From: Channa striata
Lineage: Eukaryota > Chordata > Actinopteri > Anabantiformes > Channidae
Reading direction: 5' to 3'
DNA: 64,000 nucleotides
Assembly (NCBI GenBank): GCA_033026295.1
Contig: CM065169.1
Location: forward strand, 6,086,932-6,150,931
Shown: one piece after another, positions 1 to 8,500 of the stretch
How positions within the stretch are numbered: the first letter of the stretch is position 1
How the letters are laid out: each line of letters opens with the position of its first letter
Made by a program: the position numbers and the translations under genes
Notes under the pieces: generated by a model
The model's database searches: none
Told to the model about the DNA's origin: nothing
The model's input: only the letters and a program-made list of their open reading frames with translations

Positions 1-10
1 CTGTTTCCCC

Positions 11-20
11 GCGCATGCGC
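11..20. promoter_or_regulatory. GCGCATGCGC palindrome (NRF1-like site)
   Basis: A perfect 10-bp palindrome matching the core consensus known for the vertebrate factor NRF1. It lies at the start of a CT-rich repeat unit and recurs at 154-163. With no gene or start site visible nearby, it may simply be part of the repeat, so a regulatory role is only possible. Confidence 0.3.
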
Positions 21-153
21 GTCCTCTCTCTCTCTCTCTCTTTCATCTCTCTCTCTCTTTCTTTCATCTCTCCTCCCCATATCACCCCATCTGTCCTCCC
101 CCCATCTCTCCTCCTCCCCATCTCTTCTCCCCCTCCTCGACCCACCCCGGTCC

Positions 154-163
154 GCGCATGCGC
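154..163. promoter_or_regulatory. Second GCGCATGCGC palindrome (NRF1-like site)
   Basis: Identical to the palindrome at 11-20 and again followed by a CT-rich run, which supports a repeat unit of about 143 bp. Binding by NRF1 is a motif-level guess only. Confidence 0.3.
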
Positions 164-172
164 TTCAGACTC

Positions 173-216
<44 letters not shown>

Positions 217-245
217 TTCTCTCTCTCCCCCTCCCTCCCTACTCT

Positions 246-770
246 CAATCCCTCCCCCCCGGGGGTCCCTCCGACCCCGAGGCCACGGGGCCTCGCAGAG
301 GAACAGGACTGTCTGAGACAGGGCCCGGGAGTCTCCTCGATCCCGAGGTCCCGGGGTCCCAGAGGCCCCGAGGAGACGGGAGGTCGGGTCGTGAAGGTCC
401 GCGATCTCGAGGTCCCGGGGTCCGCAAGGCCCCGAGGAGACGGGACGTCGGGACGCGCGGAGTCCGAGCCCTGGAAGGTTTACGAGCCCGGGTCCGCGAG
501 GCCCGAGGAGACGGGACGCCGGGGCGCGGAGTCAGGCCCCGAGAAGGTCCTCCATCCCGATGTCCCGGGTCCGCCAGGCCCGAGGAGACGGCGCACCTGG
601 CCGCGAGGAGTCAGGGTCCGAGAATGTCCTCTATCCTGGGGTCCCCGAGGCCCCACAGCAGACGTGCAGAGTCTGAGCCCAGGTCCAGGGGTCCCTCATA
701 CCCCCAGCGGAGGGGACGTCTGGGGTCCCTCAGACCCCGCAGCGGAGGGGCCGACCGGGGTCCCTCAGAC
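246..770. repeat. Degenerate GC-rich minisatellite, left part
   Basis: Imperfect tandem units of roughly 35-70 bp share GGCCCCGAGGAGACGGGA-like and GGTCCCGGGGTCC-like segments (near 340, 405, 484 and 556). They grade into units with GGGTCCCTCAGACCCC and GCAGCGGAGGGGACG-like segments (near 637-760). CpG density is very high and the units differ from one another, so the array is old or evolving slowly compared with the satellite on its right. The composition recalls vertebrate ribosomal intergenic spacer or subtelomeric GC-rich repeats, but I see no rRNA sequence. Open frames on both strands here are repeat artefacts. Confidence 0.8.
766..770. repeat. Target-site duplication (left), CAGAC
   Basis: CAGAC directly precedes the TG end of the LTR and is repeated at 1189-1193 directly after its CA end. 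Removing the insertion and one copy leaves a continuous minisatellite unit, CCCTCAGACCCCGCAGCGG, like the intact ones at about 727-745 and 1216-1230. This fixes the insertion point. Confidence 0.85.
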
Positions 771-864
771 TGTGATGGAAAAAAATCTATCTTGACAACT
801 ACTGGTCCCAGACACCTTGAGTGTAGTCAATAAAGAAGCTTGCATCCAGGATGTCTTTTAAGGG

Positions 865-871
865 TTTTATT
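865..871 (-). terminator. LTR polyadenylation signal AATAAAA
   Basis: The minus strand reads GATAATAAAACCC, placing a canonical AATAAA downstream of the TATA box, as expected in the R region of a retroviral LTR. Cleavage would be expected about 15-25 bases further, near 845-850. Confidence 0.65.
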
Positions 872-950
872 ATCTTGCAAGAGAGAAGTTCACAGACAGA
901 GTTTCGTCCCTGTCTAGTGCCGTTCTAAAGACTGATACGTCACACAAATG

Positions 951-957
951 TTTTATA
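951..957 (-). promoter_or_regulatory. LTR TATA box
   Basis: The minus strand reads GGGTATAAAACA. Its spacing to the AATAAA signal about 80 bp downstream suits an LTR promoter, with transcription expected to start near 925 and run toward 771. The start position is inferred from usual TATA spacing. Confidence 0.65.
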
Positions 958-1188
958 CCCCTCTGCTGCTGGGCAAAACATGTTTGTCGTATGTCTCCAG
1001 GTCACCACAGTTTACTGTCAGATAGCAGACAACCTTGGTATGGTTAAGTCGACACTTCTTAGACAAAACATGTATATGAGATAAACGATGCTATGTCTCA
1101 ACATTCTTCATAACAAAACTGAATATCATTTGACCTTATAACTAAGCATAAACATTAAAATTTAATCACTCTTAATTTTTCCTTTACA

Positions 1189-1193
1189 CAGAC
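1189..1193. repeat. Target-site duplication (right), CAGAC
   Basis: Exact match to 766-770, directly adjoining the CA end of the LTR and continuing into the resumed minisatellite (CCCGCAGCGGAGGGG). Confidence 0.85.
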
Positions 1194-1500
1194 CCCGCAG
1201 CGGAGGGGACGTCGGGGTCCCTCAGACCCCGCAACCGAGTTGACGACGGGGGTCCTCGGACCCCCACAGGGCAGGGGCGTGGTAAGGTCCGCTGGAGCGG
1301 TCGGGTCCCCTCGGACCCCAGCGGAGTGGACGTCGGGAAAGTCCCTCAGACCCCCCAGCGGAGGGGACTTGGGTAAGCTCCGCTGGAGCGGGCGGGGTCC
1401 CTCTGAACCCGCAGCGCAGGGGACGTGGGTAAGGTCCACTGCAGCGGGCGGGGTCCCTCAGACCCCCGAGTCAACACCCGAAGAGTGTGCAGTGCAAGGG
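1194..1500. repeat. GC-rich minisatellite, right part
   Basis: The GC-rich array resumes directly after the LTR with GTCCCTCAGACCCC and AGCGGAGGGGACGT-like segments. From about 1280 the units carry an added GGTAAGGTCCGCTGGAGCGG-like piece, giving a period of about 56 bp (units near 1372-1427 and 1428-1473). GGGTAAG recurs and looks like a splice donor, but it recurs because the unit repeats. A minus-strand open frame across this stretch is Pro/Arg/Gly-rich repeat translation, not a gene. The last 27 bases (about 1474-1500) match neither repeat well. Confidence 0.8.
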
Positions 1501-1688
1501 TTATGCTCGCAATTGCCTTTTCTCAGCGAGAAAATGATGTTTTGAAGCAGAGCTTGTATTGAACAATTTCTGCACCAAACTCAAATAAAACTGTGTCTGC
1601 CTTCTTATTTAGCCTAAATCCAGTCAGCAGAACATATAAACAAGCTTGTGAGATGTTTCCTTAAAAGACAGTAAATGCATGTAATTCA

Positions 1689-1704
1689 AGCATCCTTTTA
1701 TGCT
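1689..1704. other. Hairpin 1: AGCAT-CCTTTT-ATGCT
   Basis: A 5-bp perfect inverted repeat with a 6-base loop, present in most monomers as AAGCATCCTTTTATGCT. It ends directly before the variable core. Some copies carry ATTCTTTT or lose one T in the loop, and some carry TGTTCG or TGTGCT instead of ATGCT, which weakens the stem. Confidence 0.55.
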
Positions 1705-1714
1705 CGCGATCGCC

Positions 1715-1731
1715 TTTTCTCAGCGAGAAAA
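1715..1731. other. Hairpin 2: TTTTCTC-AGC-GAGAAAA
   Basis: A 7-bp perfect inverted repeat around AGC, conserved in nearly all monomers. Shortened forms (GCGAAAAATG, GCGAGAAATG, CCTTTCTC) are scattered along the array and mostly change run lengths. It sits about ten bases after hairpin 1, so each monomer has two adjacent inverted repeats flanking the variable core. It could be a cruciform, a protein site, or merely a conserved monomer segment. Confidence 0.65.
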
Positions 1732-1780
1732 TGCTGTTTTGAAGCCAAGCTTGTATTGAACAATTTCTGCACCAAAGTCA

Positions 1781-1786
1781 AATAAA
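1781..1786 (+). terminator. AATAAA motif repeated in nearly every monomer (example)
   Basis: CAAATAAAACTG followed by TGTGTCTG gives a canonical poly(A) hexamer with a GT-rich element close downstream on the plus strand. The pair recurs about every 195 bp throughout the array; a few copies lose it (AAACTCAAAAAAACTG near 46040, 47025 and 59810). Function is unproven; an AT-rich repeat can hold AATAAA by chance. Confidence 0.35.
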
Positions 1787-2682
1787 ACTGTGTCTGCCTT
1801 CTTATTTAGCCTAAATCCAGTCAGCAGAACATAAAAACAAGCTTGTGGGATGTTTCCTTAAAAGACAGTAAATGCATGTAAATCAAGCATCCTTTTTTGT
1901 TGCAATCGCTTTTCTCAGCGAGAAAATGCTGTTTTGAAACCAAGCTTGTATTGAACAATTTCTGCACCAAACTCAAATAAAACTGTGTCTGCCTTCTTAT
2001 TTAGCCTAAATCCACTCAGGAGACACTGAAAATAAGCTTGTGGGATGTTTCCTTAAAAGACAGTAAATGCATGTAATTCAAGCATCCTTTTATGTTCGCA
2101 TTTGCTTTTTCTCAGCGAGAAAATGCTGTTTTGAAGCCAAGCTTGTATTGAACAATTTCTGTACCAAGTCAAATAAAACTGTGTCTGCCTTCTTATTTAA
2201 CCTAAATCCACTCAGGAGAGACTGAAAATAAGCTTGTGGGATGTTTCCTTAAAAGACAGTAAATGCATGTAAATCAAGCATTCTTTTATGCTCACAATCG
2301 CCTTTTCTCAGCGAGAAAATGCTGTTTTGAAGCCAAGTTTGTATTGAACAATTTCTGCACCAAAGTCAAATAAAACTGTGTCTGCCTTCTTATTTAGCCT
2401 AAATCCAGTCAGCAGAACATAAAAACAGGCTTGTGGGATGTTTCCTTAAAAGACAGTAAATGCATGTAATTGAAGCATCCTTTTATGCTTGCAATCGCCT
2501 TTTCTCAGCGAGAAAATTCTGTTTTGAAGCCAAGCTTGTATTGAACAATTTCTGCACCAAACTCAAATAAAACTGTGTCTGCCTTCTTATTTAGCCTAAA
2601 TCCAGTCAGCAGAACATAAAAACAAGCTTGTGGGATGTTTCCTTAAAAGACAGTAAATGCATGTAATTCAAGCATTCTTTTA

Positions 2683-2763
2683 TGCTCGCAATCGCCTTTT
2701 CTCAGCGAGAAATGCTGTTTTGAAGCATTTACAGCAAATGCATGTAAATCAAGCATCCTCTTG
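2683..2763 (+). repeat. Truncated 81-bp monomer, copy 1
   Basis: Core-to-core spacing is only 81 bp. The sequence passes from TGTTTTGAAGCA directly to TTTACAGCAAATGCATG, so about 115 bp including the AATAAA and diagnostic segment is missing. Identical junctions at 4407, 12009 and 16756 show one deletion event spread by block duplication. The deletion fuses two reading frames and creates a recurrent 66-codon minus-strand frame, which is an artefact. Confidence 0.9.
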
Positions 2764-2777
2764 TGCTCGCAATCGCC

Positions 2778-2850
2778 TTTTCTCAGCGAGAAATGCTGTA
2801 TTGAAGCCAAGCTTGTATTGAACAATTTCTGCACCAAACTCAAATAAAAC
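2778..2850 (+). repeat. Truncated 73-bp monomer, copy 1
   Basis: Hairpin 2 at 2778 is followed by another hairpin 2 at 2851. AAATAAAAC joins directly to TTTTCTCAGCG, so the half-monomer holding the diagnostic segment and ATGCAT is lost. The same junction recurs at about 6142, 13753, 14614, 18494 and 20338, which marks related blocks. Here it directly follows the 81-bp unit, so two deletion products are adjacent. Confidence 0.9.
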
Positions 2851-4406
2851 TTTTCTCAGCGAGAAAATGCTGTTTTGAAGCCAAGCTTGTATTGAACAAT
2901 TTCTGCACCAAACTCAAATAAAACTGTGTCTGCCTTCTTATTTAGCCTAAATCCACTCAGCAGAACATATAAATATGGTTGTGGGATGTTTCCTTAAAAG
3001 ACAGTAAATGCATATAATTCAAGCATCTTTTTATGCTCGCAAATGCCTTTTCTCAGCGAGAAAATGATGTTTTGAAGCAGAGCTTGTATTGAACAATTTC
3101 TGCACCAAACTCAAATAAAACTGTGTCTGCCTTCTTATTTAGCCTAAATCCAGTCAGCAGAACATAAAAACAAGCTTGTGGGATGTTTCCTTAAAAGACA
3201 GTAAATGCATGTAATTCAAGCATTCTTTTATGCTCAAATCGCCTTTTCTCAGCGAGAAATGCTGTTTTGAAGAAAAGCTTGTATTGAACAATTTCTGCAC
3301 CAAAGTCAAATAAAACTGTGTCTGCCTTCTTATTTAGCCTAAATCCAGTCAGCAGAACATAAAAACAAGCTTGTGGGATGTTTCCTTAAAATACAGTAAA
3401 TGCATGTAATTCAAGCATCCTTTATGCTCGCAATCGCCTTTTCTCAGCGAAAAAATGCTGTTTTGAAGCCAAGCTTGTATTGAACAATTTCTGCACCAAA
3501 CTCAAATAAAACTGTGTCTGCCTTCTTATTTAGCCTAAATACACTCAGGAGAGACTGAAATAAGCTTGTGGATGTTTCCTTAAAAGACAGTAAATGCATG
3601 TAATTCAAGCATCCTTTTATGTTCGCATTTGCTTTTTCTCAGCGAGAAAATGCTGTTTTGAAGCCAAGCTTGTATTTAACAATTTCTGTACCAAGTCAAA
3701 TAAAACTGTGTCTGCCTTCTTATTTAACCTAAATCCACTCAGGAGAGACTGAAAATAAGCTTGTGGGATGTTTCCTTAAAAGACAGTAAATGCATGTAAA
3801 TCAAGCATTCTTTTATACTCGCAATCGCCTTTTCTCAGCGAGAAAATGCTGTTTTGAAGCCAAGTTTGTATTGAACAATTTCTGCACCAAAGTCAAATAA
3901 AACTGTGTCTGCCTTCTTATTTAGCCTAAATCCAGTCAGCAGAACATAAAAACAGGCTTGTGGGATGTTTCCTTAAAAGACAGTAAATGCATGTAATTGA
4001 AGCATCCTTTTATGCTTGCAATCGCCTTTTCTCAGCGAGAAAATTCTGTTTTGAAGCCAAGCTTGTATTGAACAATTTCTGCACAAAACTCAAATAAAAC
4101 TGTGTCTGCCTTCTTATTTAGCCTAAATCCAGTCAGCAGAACATAAAAACAAGCTTCTGGGATGTTTCCTTAAAAGACAGTAAATGCATGTAATTCAAGC
4201 ATCCTTTTATGCTCGCAATTGCCTTTTCTCATCGAGAAAATGATGTTTTGAAGCAGAGCTTGTATTGAACAATTTCTGCACCAAACTCAAATAAAACTGT
4301 GTCTGCCTTCTTATTTAGCCTAAATCCAGTCAGCAGAACATAAAAACAAGCTTGTGGGATGTTTCCTTAAAAGACAGTAAATGCATGTAATTCAAGCATT
4401 CTTTTA

Positions 4407-4487
4407 TGCTCGCAATCGCCTTTTCTCAGCGAGAAATGCTGTTTTGAAGCATTTACAGCAAATGCATGTAAATCAAGCATCCTCTTG
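4407..4487 (+). repeat. Truncated 81-bp monomer, copy 2
   Basis: Same junction as 2683-2763, 1724 bp further on. It is followed by a full-length monomer rather than the 73-bp unit, so the two truncations are separable. Confidence 0.9.
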
Positions 4488-5529
4488 TGCTCGCAATCGC
4501 CTTTTCTCAGCGAGAAATGCTGTTTTGAAGCCAAGCTTGTATTGAACAATTTCTGCACTAAACTCAAATAAAACTGTGTCTGCCTTCTTATTTAGCCTAA
4601 ATTCACTCAGGAGACACTGAAAATAAGCTTGTGGGATGTTTCCTTAAAAGACAGCAAATGCATGTAATTCAAGCATCCTTTTATGCTCGCAATCGCCTTT
4701 TCTCAGCGAGAAAATGTTGTATTGAAGCCAAGCTTGTATTGAACAATTTCTGCACCAAAGTCAAATAAAACTTTGTCTACCTTCTTATTTAGCCTAAATC
4801 CACTCAGGAGAGACTGAAAATAAGCTTGTGGGATGTTTCCTTAAAAGACAGTAAATGCATGTAATTCAAGCATCCTTTTATGCTGGCAATGGCCTTTTCT
4901 CAGCGAGAAAATGCTGTTTTGAAGCCAAGCTTGTATTGAACAATTTGGCACCAAACTCAAATAAAACTGTGTCTGCCTTCTTATTTAGCCTAAATCCAGT
5001 CAGCAGAACATAAAAAAAGCTTGTGGGATGTTTCCTTAAAAGACAGCAAATACATGTAAATCAAGCATCCTCTTGTGCTGCAATCGCCTTTTCTCAGCGA
5101 AAAATGCTGTTTTGAAGCCAAGCTTGTATTGAACAATTTCTGCACCAAACTCAAATAAAACTGTGTCTGCCTTCTTATTTAGCCTAAATCCAGTCAGCAG
5201 AACATAAAAACAAGCTTGTGGGATGTTTCCTTAAAAGACAGTAAATGCATGTAAATCAAGCATCCTTTTTGCTTGCAATCCCTTTTTCTCAGCGAGAAAA
5301 TGCTGTTTTAAGCCAAGCATGTATTGAACAATTTCTGCACCAAACTCAAATAAAACTGTGTCTGCCTTCTTATGTAGCCTAAATCCACTCAGGAGACACT
5401 GAAAATGAGCTTGTGGGATGTTTCCTTAAAAGACAGTAAATGCATGTAAATCAAGCATTCTTTTATGCTTAATCGCCTTTTCTCAGCGAGAAAATGCTGT
5501 TTTGAAGCCCAGCTTGTATTGAACAATTT

Positions 5530-8500
5530 CTGCACAAAACTCAAATAAAACTGTGTCTGCCTTCTTATTTAGCCTAAATCCAGTCAGCAGAACATAAAAA
5601 CAAGCTTGTGGGATGTTTCCTTAAAAGACAGTAAATGCATGTAATTGAAGCATCCTTTTATGCTCATAAATCGCCTTTTCTCAGCGAGAAAATGCTGTTT
5701 TGAAGCCAAGCTTGTATTGAACAATTTCTGCACCAAAGTCAAATAAAACTGTGTCTGCCTTCTTATTTAGCCTAAATCCAGTCAGCAGAACATAAAAACA
5801 AGCTTGTGGGATGTTTCCTTAAAAGACAGTAAATGCATGTAATTCAAGCATCCTTTTATGTTGCAATCGCCTTTTCTCAGAGAGAAAATGCTGTTTTGAA
5901 GCCAAGATTGTATTGAACAATTTCTGCACCAAAGTCAAATAAAACTGTGTCTGCCTTCTTATTTAGCCTAAATCCACTCAGGAGAGACTGAAAATAAGCT
6001 TGTGGGATGTTTCCTTAAAAAGAAAGTAAATGCATGTAATTCAAGCATCCTTTTATGCTCGTAATCGCCTTTTCTCAGCGAAAATGCTGTATTGAAGCCA
6101 AGCTTGTATTGAACAATTTCTGCACCAAACTCAAATAAAACTTTTTCAGCGAGAAAATGCTGTTTTGAAGCCAAGCTTGTATTGAACAATTTCTGCACCA
6201 AACTCAAATAAAACTGTGTCTGCCTTCTTATTTAGCCTAAATCCACTCAGCAGAACATATAAATATGGTTGTGGGATGTTTCCTTAAAAGACAGTAAATG
6301 CATATAATTCAAGCATCTTTTATGCTCGTAAATGCCTTTTCTCAGCGAGAAAATGATGTTTTGAAGCAGAGCTTGTATTGAACAATTTCTGTACCAAACT
6401 CAAATAAAACTGTGTCTGCCTTCTTATTTAGCCTAAATCCAGTCAGCAGAACATAAAAACAAGCTTGTGGGATGTTTCCTTAAAAGACAGTAAATGCATG
6501 TAATTCAAGCATTCTTTTATGCTCGCAATCGCTTTTCTCAGCGAAAATGCTGTTTTGAAGAAAAGCTTGTATTGAACAATTTCTGCACCAAAGTCAAATA
6601 AAACTGTGTCTGCCTTCTTATTTAGCCTAAATCCAGTCAGCAGAACATAAAAACAAGCTTGTGGATGTTTCCTTAAAATACAGTAAATGCATGTAATTCA
6701 AGCATCCTTTTATGCTCGCAATCGCCTTTTCTCAGCGAAAAATGCTGTTTTGAAGCCAAGCTTGTATTGAACAATTTCTGCACCAAACTCAAATAAAACT
6801 GTGTCTGCCTTCTTATTTAGCCTAAATACACTCAGGAGAGACTGAAATAAGCTTGTGGGATGTTTCCTTAAAAGACAGTAAATGCATGTAATTCAAGCAT
6901 CCTTTTATGTTCGCATTTGCTTTTTCTCAGCGAGAAAATGCTGTTTTGAAGCCAAGCTTGTATTTAACAATTTCTGTACCAAGTCAAATAAAACTGTGTC
7001 TGCCTTCTTATTTAACCTAAATCCACTCAGGAGAGACTGAAAATAAGCTTGTGGGATGTTTCCTTAAAAGACAGTAAATGCATGTAATTCAAGCATCCTT
7101 TTATGCTCGCAATCGCCTTTTCTCAGCGAGAAAATGCTGTTTTGAAGCCAAGCTTGTATTGAACAATTTCTGCACCAAAGTCAAATAAAACTGTGTCTGC
7201 CTTCTTATTTAGCCTAAATCCAGTCAGCAGAACAAAAAAAGGCTTGTGGATGTTTCCTTAAAAGACAGTAAATGCATGTAATTTAAGCATCCTTTTATGC
7301 TTTCATAATCGCTTTTTCTCAGCGAGAAAATGCTGTTTTGAAGCCAAGATTGTATTGAACAATTTCTGCACCAAAGTCAAATAAAACTGTGTCTGCCTTC
7401 TTATTTAGCCTAAATCCACTCAGGAGAGACTGAAAATAAGCTTGTGGGATGTTTCCTGAAAAAGAAAGTAAATGCATGTAATTCAAGCATCCTTTTATGC
7501 TCGCAATCGCCTTTTCTCAGCGAGAAATGCTGTATTGAAGCCAAGCTTGTATTGAACAATTTCTGCACCAAACTCAAATAAAACTGTGTCTGCCTTCCTT
7601 TTTAGCCTAAATCCACTCAGGAGAGACTGAAATAAGCTTGTGGGATGTTTCCTTAAAAGACAGTAAATGCATGTAATTGAAGCATCCTTTTATGCTCGCA
7701 ATCGCCTTTTCTCAGCGAGAAAATGCTGTTTTGAAGCCAAGCTTGTATTGAAGAATTTTTGCACAAAACTCAAATAAAACTGTGTCTGCCTTCTTATTTA
7801 GCCTAAATCCACTCAGCAGAACATATAAATATGGTTGTGGGATGTTTCCTTAAAAGACAGTAAATGCATGTAATTCAAGCATCCTTTTATGCTCATAATC
7901 GCCTTTTCTCAGCGAGAAAATGCTGTTTTGAAGCCAAGCTTGTATTGAACAATTTCTGGACCAAAGTCAAATAAAACTGTGTCTGCCTTCTTATTTAGCC
8001 TAAATCCAGTCAGCAGAACATAAAAACAAGCTTGTGGGATGTTTCCTTAAAAGACAGTAAATGCATATAATTCAAGCATCTTTTATGCTCGCAATCGCCT
8101 TTTCTCAGCGAAAAATTTTGTATTGAAGCCAAGCTTGTATTGAACAATTTCTGCACCAAAGTCAAATAAAACTGTGTCTGCCTTCTTATTCAGCCTAAAT
8201 CCAGTCAGCAGAACATAAAAAAAGCTTGTGGATGTTTCCTTAAAAGACAGTAAATGCATGTAATTCAAGCATCCTTTTATGTTTCATAATCGCTTTTCTC
8301 AGCGAGAAAATGCTGTTTTGAAGCCAAGGTTGTATTGAACAATTTCTGCACCAAACTCAAATAAAACTGTGTCTGCCTTCTTATTTAGCCTAAATCCACT
8401 CAGGAGAGACTGAAAATAAGCTTGTGGATGTTTCCTTAAAGACAGTAAATGCATGTAATTCATGCATCCTTTTATGCTTCATAATCGCTTTTCTCAGCGA

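Larger units (their letters stand above)
1..245. repeat. CT-rich polypyrimidine simple-repeat tract
   Basis: The plus strand is almost pure pyrimidine, with uninterrupted (CT)n runs at about 24-40 and 176-208 and interspersed CTTT, CCCC and CATCTC pieces. Two GCGCATGCGC palindromes begin similar stretches at 11 and 154, so the tract looks like two copies of a unit of about 143 bp. A plus-strand open frame runs from here into the GC-rich repeat, but its Ser-Leu and Pro/Arg/Gly-rich translation is what such repeats give in any frame, so I do not call a gene. Homopurine-homopyrimidine tracts can form triplex DNA; that is general knowledge, not shown here. Confidence 0.9.
771..1188 (-). mobile_element. 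Solo LTR of a retrovirus-like element
   Basis: A 418-bp AT-richer insertion begins TGTGATGG and ends CCTTTACA, so both ends carry the TG...CA signature with short inverted ends (TGT..GG on each strand), and it is flanked by the 5-bp duplication CAGAC. Read on the minus strand it has LTR order: a U3 of roughly 260 bp, a TATA box (951-957), an AATAAA signal about 80 bp downstream (865-871), then a short U5 ending at 771. There is no internal region, primer-binding site or coding remnant, so it is a solo LTR left by LTR-LTR recombination. An endogenous retrovirus LTR fits the TATA/R/poly(A) layout; a Ty3-type LTR with 5-bp duplications is the alternative. Confidence 0.85.
1701..1897 (+). repeat. 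Reference monomer (type A) with landmarks
   Basis: Order of parts: variable core 1705-1710; CGCC 1711-1714; hairpin 1715-1731; TGCTGTTTTGAAGC; CAAGCTTG with HindIII at 1747-1752; TATTGAACAATTTCTGCACC; AATAAA at 1781-1786 followed by ACTGTGTCTG; CCTTCTTATTTAGCC; AAATCC; diagnostic segment GTCAGCAGAACATAAAAAC; a second HindIII site at 1839-1844; TTTCCTTAAAAGACAG; ATGCAT palindrome; AAGCATCC and the next core. All CpGs of the standard monomer lie in the core and first hairpin. This copy has a full GCGATCGC palindrome (1706-1713), where most copies read GCAATCGC. Confidence 0.9.
1501..3796 (+). repeat. Array segment: left edge and first duplicated run
   Basis: The first monomers are near-consensus rather than decayed. 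They include type A and B units and an early type C unit (TATAAATA at 2968-2975). The run with TGTTCGCATTTGC (2093), AAGTTTG (2335) and GAGAAAATTCTG (about 2512) is repeated at 3620, 3862 and about 4040, an offset of about 1.53 kb. One extra monomer in the second copy moves the offset to 1724 bp at the truncated 81-bp unit. Confidence 0.75.
3797..7080 (+). repeat. Higher-order block A, copy 1
   Basis: A run of about 17 monomers defined by ordered rare variants: AAGTTTG (3862), GAGAAAATTCTG, GCTTCTGGG, truncated 81-bp unit (4407), AAATTCACTC (4599), TTTGTCTACC, GCTGGCAATGG, CAATTTGGCACC (4941), GCAAATACATG, GAGACACTGAAAATGAGC, CTCAGAGAG, AAGATTG, AAGAAAGTAAATG, truncated 73-bp unit (6142), TATAAATA (6258), TAAATACACTC (about 6824) and TGTTCGCATTTGC (about 6908). 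The same order occurs at about 11400 and 16146. Its right part is shared with block B, so the blocks overlap as a mosaic. Confidence 0.8.

Noticed and set aside
15..833. A 272-codon plus-strand open frame and overlapping frames in the GC-rich flank
   Set aside because: The translation is Ser-Leu repeats from (CT)n followed by Pro/Arg/Gly-rich repeat sequence, and it runs into the LTR. No domain or gene structure is visible; GC-rich repeats often lack stops.
829..834. Plus-strand AATAAA inside the LTR
   Set aside because: The TATA box and a better-placed AATAAA are on the minus strand, so the LTR is minus-oriented and this hexamer lies in U5 on the wrong strand.
1372..1473. Splice-donor-like GGGTAAG motifs
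   Set aside because: They recur with the roughly 56-bp GC-rich unit and have no accompanying exon or acceptor, so they are repeat content.
1155..1545. Open frames on both strands at 1155-1439 and 1240-1545
   Set aside because: They translate the minisatellite in opposite directions, and one crosses the satellite border. No recognisable protein.
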